48,297 nucleotides of DNA from Elusimicrobia bacterium CG1_02_37_114 (GTDB lineage Bacteria; Elusimicrobiota; Endomicrobiia; CG1-02-37-114): positions 1 through 48,297 of the forward strand of contig MNXB01000003.1 of NCBI GenBank assembly GCA_001871125.1. Reading direction: 5' to 3'. Position numbers and translations under genes: made by a program. Below are positions 40,847-48,297 of this stretch, piece after piece. The notes below the pieces were generated by a model that saw only the letters and a list, made by a program, of their open reading frames with translations, was not told the origin of the DNA and did not search any database. Position 1 is the stretch's first letter. Each line of letters opens with the position of its first letter.

Positions 40847-42478
40847 TCATTGTGATTCTACAATATTTTTTACTTCCTCAAATATTTCTTTCAATTCTTC
40901 ATCGAGATGTGATTTTTTTTCTTTCATCATTTTGGTCCCTATTAATCCAAGATTCCGTTTAAGAAATCCTTTGGGATTCCCGATTCCATGTTCATACATG
41001 ATTTTACCAATATTATCTAATCTTTCGTTACCGCTTTTTGATGCATCAAATTCATTAATATTAATTTCCTTCTCTGGTTTTAATTCTTGATTAATTACAG
41101 AAGTAATTATCTCTAAAGGATAATAATCTTCTATACTTCCTTTTTTCAAACAAAATACTTTTCTTATATTATTCAATTCGGTTCTTTTTGCTTTTTCAAT
41201 AGCCGTTGCAGTCGTTTTAGCATCTCTGTCTAAAACAATCACACAAGGAATATCATAAGCTAAAAGAAGTTTTGCAGCTTTAAAGACTCTATCTTCATCT
41301 GATCCTCTTAAATTAATAATTGCAATCCCTAATTGAAATTCACTTAAACCCAACATTTCCATGAAAATCGGAAAACCGTCTTCTTCTGTGTTACCTTCAA
41401 CTAAAATTGCACAGTTACCACCTCCTTTCAATAAAGCATCAGAAGGTCTGATTCCTAAATCATATCTTAACTGTTCTTTCATTTTTAAATTAAAGGTTTT
41501 TGCTACAGTATTGCCTTTATTTGTCCTATTAAAAATTATATTGCTTTCAAATTTACTTCTTTCAATAAATACAGGTGAGTGTGTAGTACAAATAACCTGG
41601 GATTCTTGGCTTATATCCTGCAAAACAGATAAAAGTTGTCGTTGAGCTTTTGGATGTAAACTATTCTCTGGTTCTTCCGTAGCAAATATGAAATGTTTTG
41701 ATATACCTAATTTAGCAACTAGTCTGAATAAAGCAATTATTAAATTGTTTTGTGTTCCTGCTCCACGATTGGAAATAGCAATATTATTTACTTTTTCATC
41801 CGATATTTCAACATCAAATTTTACTCCTTCTATAGGGTCTATATTAAGATTGTTAAAAGATAATAGTAGTTTTTCATTATGCATCTGTTCTCGTAGAAAT
41901 GATTGAAGAGTATTCTTGGGAGTATTTATAGATTTCCCTAAAATATCTTTTACCTGCTCCAAGGATGATTTAGCACTTTCCTCAGTAATAGCATTCTTCA
42001 TTATAGCTCTAAAGGTTTTTCCTAAAAGTGCTGTTTTAGTCATTGAAAATTGTACAGCGAGGTCTCTTCTTACTGGTATAAAATGAAAAACATCATTAGA
42101 AAACCATTTATCCAATATTTTTTGAGGAGCTTTGATTTCTTTACTATCATCTAAAATTATTTGAGAATTTGGATCTTTTTTGTAATTAAAAGACTTTCTT
42201 ATTATAATTTCGCCATCTTTCGTTGTAATACCCTTAAATTCTTCTATTGAAGGCACATTACTAAAAGTAAGCTCTATAATAATAGTTCTGTCCGTCTCCA
42301 TTTTAAAAAAATCACTTGTAGCATCAATTTTAGTATCCCCAAAAAATGTATCAAGTGCATATAAAAAAGAAGTTTTACCTACATCATTTTCACCAATTAT
42401 AACGCTAAACCTATCTAATGGGAAAAATATTGATTCCAATGCTCGAAAATTTTCTACCTTTGCATAACTAATATACAT
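40847..42478 (-). CDS. OLD-family ATPase-TOPRIM nuclease
   Basis: An ABC-type ATPase domain (Walker A VIIGENDVGKTSFLYAL near residue 30, Walker B ATEEPENSLHP near 265, the H-loop TTHSPVF near 290) is followed by a TOPRIM nuclease. The TOPRIM glutamate is in AILVEGNTEEDGFPIF near 355 and the D-x-D in VIVLDRDAKTT near 410. The fold matches class 1 OLD proteins and GajA of Gabija. No GajB helicase (UvrD-like) is adjacent, so this is not a plain Gabija locus. The start is ATG 42478, with GAGGT upstream; GTG 42487 is an alternative. Its upstream leader shares about 57 bases with the leader of the HEPN gene at 44633. Confidence 0.85.
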   Translation of the reverse strand: MYISYAKVENFRALESIFFPLDRFSVIIGENDVGKTSFLYALDTFFGDTKIDATSDFFKMETDRTIIIELTFSNVPSIEEFKGITTKDGEIIIRKSFNYKKDPNSQIILDDSKEIKAPQKILDKWFSNDVFHFIPVRRDLAVQFSMTKTALLGKTFRAIMKNAITEESAKSSLEQVKDILGKSINTPKNTLQSFLREQMHNEKLLLSFNNLNIDPIEGVKFDVEISDEKVNNIAISNRGAGTQNNLIIALFRLVAKLGISKHFIFATEEPENSLHPKAQRQLLSVLQDISQESQVICTTHSPVFIERSKFESNIIFNRTNKGNTVAKTFNLKMKEQLRYDLGIRPSDALLKGGGNCAILVEGNTEEDGFPIFMEMLGLSEFQLGIAIINLRGSDEDRVFKAAKLLLAYDIPCVIVLDRDAKTTATAIEKAKRTELNNIRKVFCLKKGSIEDYYPLEIITSVINQELKPEKEININEFDASKSGNERLDNIGKIMYEHGIGNPKGFLKRNLGLIGTKMMKEKKSHLDEELKEIFEEVKNIVESQ

Positions 42479-42533
42479 TGATAGCACCTCTATTGTAAAA
42501 TTAGTTTTTTAGTTTGCAGAAAACAAATTGTAT

Positions 42534-42589
42534 ATTTCTATCAAACCTTGAGAAATCAGTCAAAGTCCAAAACAACTGATTTGTTGCAA
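42534..42589 (-). repeat. Conserved leader repeat, copy A (upstream of the OLD gene)
   Basis: This 56-base block and 44682-44738 align over their full length with about 85% identity (one gap). They share TCAAACCTTGAGAAATC and TTGTTGCAA exactly. ATTTCT/AGAAAT forms a short stem in both; copy A also has AAATCAGT/ACTGATTT. Each copy lies upstream of a gene in the minus-strand island. Confidence 0.75.
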
Positions 42590-42608
42590 TTAATGGACGA
42601 TTTTCTTT

Positions 42609-43766
42609 CTATGCTACTTTATAAATCCAATTATATAATTCATCTCTATTTTCGAATTCTTGTTTTTCAGGATTATAATATAATATTTTTGTGTTTTCTT
42701 CTCTTATATCTATTTTTCTTTCTGATTTAGGCAAAATCATAATATTCCTAATGTTTTCACCCGAAAACTGTTTTAGTTCCTGTATAGCATTATTAATAAC
42801 TATAGGATTTATTGTTATCGTTATTTCAATCAAATAATTGTACTTGGGTCCTTCTGCTTTTGCATCAATTATATGATTCCCTATTTTATATTGAGGGAAA
42901 ATATGGTGACCTGGAAATAGCCCCTTATTTCCACCTAGGACTTTAATAACCTCTTTCTCAAATAAAAAACCAGTCATGGTTCTATTTTCAAGTTTTAAGA
43001 GAATATTACCAATAATATTAACTGCAGTCAGAGATTCTTCTTTTGTGAATTCAATAGAAGAGTGTACTGCTTTATTCCTTAAGTCTCTAATAAAATTAAG
43101 GCTATTCATTTCGCTTTTCGTAATAATTTCTTTTTTATAGAGTAGTTCAATTGAATGTGAAAAAGGGATTCTTCCAGCATCAAGTCCAATTTCAAGAAGT
43201 GTTTTATTAATACTAAGTTCAAGATAACGAAAGGCTTCTATTATTGCTAAATTCCATTTTCTATTTTCAACTAGCTGGTCAATTTTACTTTTTGAGATTG
43301 ACATAGATCCATCTATATTTTCCTCTTGGGTAAGCCGATGGTTTTTAGTTTGTTTTATAACAATAAACAAAGATAAAATAGCTGTTACAGTAGAAATTAT
43401 TGGCAATATATATATTATTAATTGCGGAAAATGTAGGAATAAAATTAGTCTATAGACTTTAACAATACCCCAAATTAATAAATAAATTGGGAGTGATATA
43501 AGCGCAATAAAATATAAGTAATTAGCAATAAATTGAAAATGTTTAAATAATATTAAATCTTCTAGTCCTTTAAATCCATATCTTATATAATCAAGTGCAT
43601 AAAAATAAATAGAAATTAACAATAAAACGAATGTAATAAATAACAAATTTAAAATATTTGTAGTTGTAAAGCCAAAATCAATATTTATTTTAGCCAATTG
43701 CTCTTTAAAAGGCAAAATAAAAATTAATCCTGCAAGTGCAATTACAAATGTACTTTTATCTTTCAT
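42609..43766 (-). CDS. Membrane protein with HEPN-like and PD-(D/E)xK-like domains
   Basis: About four hydrophobic segments occupy residues 5-135 (one ends near FVIALAGLIFILPF, others near LLFITFVLLLISIYF, YFIALISLPIYLLIW and IYILPIISTVTAILSLF). A cytoplasmic helical domain at about 165-255 contains RDLRNKAVHSS, the R-x4-6-H motif of HEPN ribonucleases. A C-terminal domain (about 270-385) reads FEKEVIKVLGG, NHIIDAKAEGPKYNYLIEITI and IRNIMILP, with D...E-I-T in the position of a PD-(D/E)xK or restriction-endonuclease-like core. I know no named family with this exact order. The start is ATG 43766 (TTG 43772 is the other option). It is followed by the OLD gene and preceded by another HEPN gene. 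Confidence 0.7.
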   Translation of the reverse strand: MKDKSTFVIALAGLIFILPFKEQLAKINIDFGFTTTNILNLLFITFVLLLISIYFYALDYIRYGFKGLEDLILFKHFQFIANYLYFIALISLPIYLLIWGIVKVYRLILFLHFPQLIIYILPIISTVTAILSLFIVIKQTKNHRLTQEENIDGSMSISKSKIDQLVENRKWNLAIIEAFRYLELSINKTLLEIGLDAGRIPFSHSIELLYKKEIITKSEMNSLNFIRDLRNKAVHSSIEFTKEESLTAVNIIGNILLKLENRTMTGFLFEKEVIKVLGGNKGLFPGHHIFPQYKIGNHIIDAKAEGPKYNYLIEITITINPIVINNAIQELKQFSGENIRNIMILPKSERKIDIREENTKILYYNPEKQEFENRDELYNWIYKVA

Positions 43767-43814
43767 AATCAACTACTACAATTCGATAACCAAAAACAGG
43801 AATAGTTTCCTATT

Positions 43815-44633
43815 TTATTCTGCACAGTCAGAATGATTGTTTTTTATTTCAGCAGAGTCTAGTAGGTGCATAGCCAGACTACTTAAATTTAAATACTCAT
43901 AGGCACGTATAGGATCATCTATATTTGCATCTGAGGTATGACTCTTTTCATTTCTAAACATATCTATTGCCATTGTCAAAAATTTTACCCCTTCATTGAA
44001 GTCACTGTCTACATTTTGAGCAGCAGCACCTTTAATATACAATTTACCTTTACCGAATGCTTCAGAACCTTTTTCATATCCAGTAAGGTCTCTCAATCTA
44101 TCTTTGACTACTTTGAATCCTTTTTCTACTGCTTCAGTATAAGTACTCTCTTTGAATAATTTTTTACATTTTTTGCATATTTCAGGATGTAGTTTGCTAA
44201 GATTAAATATATTACTTTCTCCAGTTGGTTTAGTTATTTTAGTATCTGTACTAACATCCGACTCTAATTTACCAATAGCCTCATCAATTTTATCAAGAAT
44301 TTCTTCTTTTCTTACTCGTCTCCATAAGAGATTCTCTGTTACTATGTCTAATATGCTACAATCTATAATAGGCCCTCCTACTGCAGGTGGAGGATATTGT
44401 TGAACTACAGCCTCTATCCCACATTCATCTAAAAGATCTTTTCCTCTACTTTTCATTTTATTTATCTTTTTCCGCAATTCCTGAAACTCAGTTTTCCCCA
44501 TCGCTTCGGACATTTGTCGCATACTAGAGTCGCCCCCCGGACTACCTACTGATGGAGCATATCCAAGAAATAAATACTTATCAATTGTATCACGAAGCTC
44601 CTTTAGAAAATATATTTTTTCTTTATTACTCAT
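43815..44633 (-). CDS. HEPN-type protein of the TIGR02391 / Hypoth_Ymh group
   Basis: The C-terminal half (residues 155-265) reads LSKLHPEICKKCKKLFKES, EAVEKGFKVVKDRLRDLTG, IDMFRNEKSHTS and YEYLNLSSLAMHLLDSAE, the pattern of the TIGR02391 (Ymh) HEPN-like domain. RNEKSH supplies an R-x4-H motif. The N-terminal 145 residues are a helical, charged region with a Gly/Pro-rich loop (PSVGSPGGDSS and YPPPAVGGP) that I do not recognise. The start is ATG 44633 with GGAGAAAAGG upstream; TTG 44657 is in frame. A TATACT box lies 42 bases upstream, with the repeated leader before it. Proteins of this group occur in abortive-infection-like loci. Confidence 0.78.
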   Translation of the reverse strand: MSNKEKIYFLKELRDTIDKYLFLGYAPSVGSPGGDSSMRQMSEAMGKTEFQELRKKINKMKSRGKDLLDECGIEAVVQQYPPPAVGGPIIDCSILDIVTENLLWRRVRKEEILDKIDEAIGKLESDVSTDTKITKPTGESNIFNLSKLHPEICKKCKKLFKESTYTEAVEKGFKVVKDRLRDLTGYEKGSEAFGKGKLYIKGAAAQNVDSDFNEGVKFLTMAIDMFRNEKSHTSDANIDDPIRAYEYLNLSSLAMHLLDSAEIKNNHSDCAE

Positions 44634-44681
44634 GTTCCTTTTCTCCAATTCTTGCAAATAATAGATAGTATAACATTAATA

Positions 44682-44738
44682 ATTTCTCTTCAAACCTTGA
44701 GAAATCTGGCAAAATTCAAAACTATTGACTTGTTGCAA
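44682..44738 (-). repeat. Conserved leader repeat, copy B (upstream of the HEPN gene)
   Basis: This 57-base block is the partner of 42534-42589. The TTTGAA at its minus-strand downstream end and TATACT 16 bases further could be the promoter for the HEPN gene, so the repeat would sit across the -35 region. The rest of the 44658-44803 gap is AT-rich with no gene. Confidence 0.75.
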
Positions 44739-44803
44739 AAATTGTTACTACAACTTTTCAAAGACGACAAAATATTAGAAGCGTCCCCATTTTTCCCCAA
44801 GTT

Positions 44804-47410
44804 TTAATCATTAATTATTTTTATAAACTCATTTTCAAATTCAACCTTACGCAACTGTTCGTTATAAAAAGGCATACCCCATACAATAAATTTTTTTGTT
44901 TTCCATAGGACTTTAATTTCTACTTTTTCTTTTAATGACTTTAAAAAGTTTTCTTTCCACTCATCTTCCTTTAATAAATGCCCACCCTTTGGCTCAATGA
45001 ATACCTGATAATATAACGATTGCCCTGTTTCCGTCTTCTCTAAAAACAAGACAAAATCAGGTTCTAATGGACGACCATCATCAAAGTTGTATAACTGGAA
45101 ATATTTCTCATTACGAACAAGGTATATTTTGTTATATTTTTCTTTTAGTTTCTCATAAGTTTTATTTATGAATTTAATCAGGTTTTTCTCTTCTGATGTT
45201 CCATAATTATCATTAAAGACATACCACTCTTTATTGCTTAAGTCCAATTTTAAATCTGTATTTCCAGTTTCACTTTGCCCAACACCGTATTCTTGGTCAC
45301 CACCTTCTCGGACATATATATTCAGGGTTTTATCTTTGAATGTCTTGCGTACTTCATAAGGTTTAAATTCTTTTGTTCCTTTAAACTCAACATCTTCAGA
45401 TATAATTATCTGGCTAATTTTTTCCAATACTTTTGTTGCGACATCAACCTTTTGTTTCGGTATCAAATTTGTAATTTGGCTTAACAATCCTTTAATATTA
45501 ACCTTGACTTTTCCTAAATAATCGTCAGAAGTGATAAATTCAGAAACAGATTTAAGATTTGGTAAAAATAATTTCAGGTTATTAAATTTATAGAACTCCA
45601 GTTTATTCAATGCTTTTCTGATAATATTTATATCAAAATCCCTCATACGATACTCTTTTTCTTTCAGCTCTATATTAACAACACTTTGGCCATCAAAAAT
45701 TGTAGTTGTAGATGTGATACCAGTTTCTAATTTGACTTCAAATGACTGTACCGTAATTGTAGTTGGAAGGGTAAATATCCCGGTACGGTCATTTTTCTGC
45801 TGTTCATTTAGAAGAATAATACCATTTTTATAAATTTCAGATTCTTTAAAATAAGGTTTCAAGGTAAGATGTATCTCTCTTGATTCTTTGGCTTTAATAC
45901 CAATTTCCTGTAAAGCAGTATTTAATTCCTGTATATATCTTGGATTATATGCACTATGATAATATAATTCTTCACAAATACGCAGTTCATTTTCAATATC
46001 TTTATCATACTTACGCTGATATACTGGTTGTGAGTCATCTATCTGAAATGGACAATACCTTGCCCCACGCCCTATCAACTGAGCTTCAGAAATTGTAGTC
46101 CTACCGGGTTTGCCATCTTTCGCATCTCTTGTATTGTATAACCGAACAATATCAAAAAGATTTAAAACATCCCAGCCTTCGTTTAGCATATTTACAGCAA
46201 AAACTGCTCTGTATTCATTATTTTCATCTTCAAGAGTATTTATATCAATTTGCTTTTCTTCGCTTTCCTGTTGACTGTTTATAATAATACATTTATCTTC
46301 AGAAAAATCCTCTTTTATTTCAGTAATGATATTTTCAATAGAAATATTACTTTTTTCAAAATATTCAAAGATTTTTTTAGTTACTTTATCATTGTTCGGA
46401 TTATTAAATTTCTTAATATCTTTTTCTTTTAGGTTCTTTATTTTATATTTAAACTCTTCAAATAATTTTTCACTTTCTGCTATTGTCTTTGATTTAAATA
46501 ATATAACCGGTTTAATCCTCTTTTTATATTTTTCAAATATCTTTCTTCTGTATTGGTTTAATAATATTCCCTGTAATGCACGGGCTATCGGCTGTAAATC
46601 AGCTTCTAAAACTTTTACTTCTTTGGAATATCCATCTATCCTGAATTGTTTCAATGGATAATCAAAAATATGTTTATCAAAATATTTATTAGCGATATCT
46701 TGGTTGCTAAAATCCACTGTAGCAGTAAATTCAAGTAAGATATTATCAGGATTTGACCTGAAGATGCGATTTACAGTACCTTCCCAACTAATAATTTCTT
46801 CCTTTTCTTCAATAGTTAATTTTCCTCTTTTTGTTTTTACATTGATATGATGAGCTTCATCTGAAAGAAGAACATTTTTTTTATCAGTAAAATCATCATA
46901 AGTAATAGAATTTTCACGAGGAGTATTCAGATGAGAATGTAACCCTTGAATTGTTGAAAAAATAATACTTATATCATCCTGATTAGCAATTTGAAAATTC
47001 TCTACTTCTTTTATAGAAACTTTTTTATCTCCATAAGTAATATTTTCAGAAAAAAGATATTTTATAGATGAAGGATTTAGAAAATTATCTCTTGTTTTGT
47101 TTATTATGTTGGTGCTGTTTACAAAAAATATAAAATTGCGATAACCTTGTTCATAAAGATAAAGAATTGTTCCCGCCATTATTAATGTTTTACCACTGCC
47201 TGTCGCCATATGAAAAAGAAGTTGAGCGGGTTTTTGCTTAATTTGTGGGTTATTCATATAAAATATAAAATAAGAGAATGCTTCTATTTGATATGGTCTT
47301 AATTGGAATAAAGGATTAAGATTGTTTTTTATAGTATCAGGAACTTCAGGAAAAGGTAACCCGAGTTCTTTTGCTGCTGATATTTTTTGTTCTAATGTTT
47401 GTCCTGGCAT
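44804..47410 (-). CDS. res: Type III restriction enzyme Res subunit (second system)
   Basis: This 868-residue DEAD/DEAH translocase has Walker A HMATGSGKTLIMAGTI near residue 68, DEAH box VLLSDEAHHINVKT near 190, motif III-like LEFTATVDF near 230, and motifs V/VI (AVNMLNEGWDVLN and EAQLIGRGARYCPF) near 405-450. The C-terminal nuclease has PLEPDFVLFLEKT and QVFIEPKGGH near 780-810, a D...E-P-K arrangement. It starts three bases after the mod stop. It differs in sequence from the first res (21620-24448), so the two Type III systems are not recent duplicates. Confidence 0.9.
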   Translation of the reverse strand: MPGQTLEQKISAAKELGLPFPEVPDTIKNNLNPLFQLRPYQIEAFSYFIFYMNNPQIKQKPAQLLFHMATGSGKTLIMAGTILYLYEQGYRNFIFFVNSTNIINKTRDNFLNPSSIKYLFSENITYGDKKVSIKEVENFQIANQDDISIIFSTIQGLHSHLNTPRENSITYDDFTDKKNVLLSDEAHHINVKTKRGKLTIEEKEEIISWEGTVNRIFRSNPDNILLEFTATVDFSNQDIANKYFDKHIFDYPLKQFRIDGYSKEVKVLEADLQPIARALQGILLNQYRRKIFEKYKKRIKPVILFKSKTIAESEKLFEEFKYKIKNLKEKDIKKFNNPNNDKVTKKIFEYFEKSNISIENIITEIKEDFSEDKCIIINSQQESEEKQIDINTLEDENNEYRAVFAVNMLNEGWDVLNLFDIVRLYNTRDAKDGKPGRTTISEAQLIGRGARYCPFQIDDSQPVYQRKYDKDIENELRICEELYYHSAYNPRYIQELNTALQEIGIKAKESREIHLTLKPYFKESEIYKNGIILLNEQQKNDRTGIFTLPTTITVQSFEVKLETGITSTTTIFDGQSVVNIELKEKEYRMRDFDINIIRKALNKLEFYKFNNLKLFLPNLKSVSEFITSDDYLGKVKVNIKGLLSQITNLIPKQKVDVATKVLEKISQIIISEDVEFKGTKEFKPYEVRKTFKDKTLNIYVREGGDQEYGVGQSETGNTDLKLDLSNKEWYVFNDNYGTSEEKNLIKFINKTYEKLKEKYNKIYLVRNEKYFQLYNFDDGRPLEPDFVLFLEKTETGQSLYYQVFIEPKGGHLLKEDEWKENFLKSLKEKVEIKVLWKTKKFIVWGMPFYNEQLRKVEFENEFIKIIND

Positions 47411-47413
47411 ATC

Positions 47414-48297
47414 TTATTTCACCTCGTAAAACTGCTTGTTTAACTTCTTATCCTCTTTACTCATCCCATAATCCTCGTCATCAATCTCGCTGTAATTTAC
47501 ATACAGTTGATTTTTATCTAAACACTCAATTAGAAATTTCTTTTGATTTTCTAAGCTCAACTGTTCAAATTCGTTTACAGTCTCGTCAAACTGTTTAACA
47601 TCAACTTTGTAACTAAAAAATGCTTTTTCTTTCATCGTTTTCCAGATTTCAAGAAGTTCTTTAGTAGATTTAGCTTTTTTAATTTTCTCCACAAAATTCT
47701 CATTCCATTTCATCAATTCTAAATAGACAAAATCTCCACCACTGTTATTACCGACAACCTTCTTAATTCTCTTTTTACATACATCTATATGTTCATCAAG
47801 CTGTTCTACTAAAATAAACTTTCTATTTGCGCCGTCTTGGTTGTTTAACTCTAATGTTGCGTGTCCAGTAGTTCCAGAACCAGCAAAAAAGTCCAAAATT
47901 ATATCATCATTTTTTGTCATAATTTTTAAAGTATCTAGAACGGAGTAAAGTGACTTAGGATAACTAAACTTCACTTTTTCTCCCAAAGTTTTTTCTAGTA
48001 GCCTCGTTCCATAATGGGTAGCGTTATATTTGCTATCAAACCAATGTGTTAGATATCTTTGGTGTTCTCTATCTTTAAAAAAGATTTCCAATTTTCCTTT
48101 TTTATTTTTTTCGCAAACTATATCACCAGCTATTATTCGCTCTTGGGCAGTTTTTTTACTTGTTTGCCATGACTTTTCTATTTCGTTATCTATCGGCCAA
48201 ATTTCAATATAACCACTCCTTTCCTCTAAAACAATCGTTTTTAAATCTTTGCTTACATAAAACGGATACCATCCTTCTGGGTTTATATCTCTACCGG
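47414..48297 (-). CDS. mod: Type III Mod methyltransferase, C-terminal part, cut by window edge
   Basis: The frame is open to the window end (about 294 codons). It contains PEGWYPFYVSKDLKT, KSWQTSKKTAQERI, the AdoMet loop DFFAGSGTTGHATLELN and the helical tail of Type III Mod proteins. The catalytic (D/N)PPY motif must lie outside the window, upstream on the minus strand, consistent with beta order. The stop lies three bases before the res start. There is no sign of truncation other than the edge. Confidence 0.88.
   Translation of the reverse strand, partial: GRDINPEGWYPFYVSKDLKTIVLEERSGYIEIWPIDNEIEKSWQTSKKTAQERIIAGDIVCEKNKKGKLEIFFKDREHQRYLTHWFDSKYNATHYGTRLLEKTLGEKVKFSYPKSLYSVLDTLKIMTKNDDIILDFFAGSGTTGHATLELNNQDGANRKFILVEQLDEHIDVCKKRIKKVVGNNSGGDFVYLELMKWNENFVEKIKKAKSTKELLEIWKTMKEKAFFSYKVDVKQFDETVNEFEQLSLENQKKFLIECLDKNQLYVNYSEIDDEDYGMSKEDKKLNKQFYEVK

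Noticed and set aside
40847-42478. Gabija system (GajA/GajB)
   Set aside because: The OLD-type gene fits GajA in fold, but no UvrD-like GajB gene is adjacent on either side.
42534-44738. Possible integron attC sites in the repeated leader (GTTGCAA-like end)
   Set aside because: The conserved end does not fit the GTTRRRY core, the second core site is missing, and the blocks precede genes rather than follow each cassette. No integrase is visible.

Overview
The window reads as a chromosomal segment of an uncultured, anaerobic, AT-rich bacterium, probably with two membranes. Supporting genes are an NfnAB-type flavin/Fe-S transhydrogenase pair, a four-subunit 2-oxoacid:ferredoxin oxidoreductase, PilT, an AMIN-domain cell-wall amidase, McsA/McsB, a MEMO-AMMECR1 fusion and queuosine genes. 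The mix resembles candidate-phylum genomes (Elusimicrobiota/Omnitrophota-like), but no marker here fixes the phylum, so this is inference.

Layout. 1-4.5 kb: edge of a zinc-finger gene (-), then nfnA-nfnB-pilT-pgeF (+), tightly coupled, with pgeF broken by two homopolymer shifts. 4.5-6.8 kb: a Type II restriction-modification pair (-) behind a consensus sigma-70 promoter. 7-17.9 kb: ispF-cysS-rlmB, a LysM protein, pgi, a YhcG-type nuclease, rmuC, MEMO-AMMECR1, a pheA that has lost its dehydratase core, and hisC. 17.9-24.4 kb: a Type III restriction-modification operon carrying a DarT-DarG toxin-antitoxin pair between mod and res, set between hisC and aroF with gaps of only 9 and 12 bases. 24.5-32 kb: aroF, nadK, recN, a radical SAM gene, korDABC and a short GNAT (ArgA-like). 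32-37.2 kb (-): mcsA-mcsB, tRNA(CAT), amidase, murI, queD, queC. 37.2-39.3 kb: a highly structured segment and an insertion sequence whose transposase needs a frameshift at a run of nine A. 39.3-39.85 kb: decayed sequence. 39.85-48.3 kb (-): an AT-rich defence-type island with a second Type III mod/res, two HEPN-motif proteins (one membrane-anchored with a nuclease-like tail), an OLD-family nuclease, a dual-specificity phosphatase and a GIY-YIG protein.

Two themes stand out. First, families of short palindromic or direct repeats are scattered through the housekeeping part, and several lie in frame inside genes. A 21-base unit encoding KLDNPAD occurs twice in tandem in pgi, once in a radical SAM gene and twice between genes. 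Other repeat modules form a linker in nfnB, an insert in mod and the C-terminus of the RlmB-like methyltransferase. Second, defence genes are dense and nested: three restriction-modification systems, DarTG, and a minus-strand island whose HEPN and OLD genes share a conserved leader of about 57 bases. That island and the DarTG-in-Type-III cassette are the best candidates for undescribed systems.

All calls come from reading the sequence and from memory of protein families; no database search was run.
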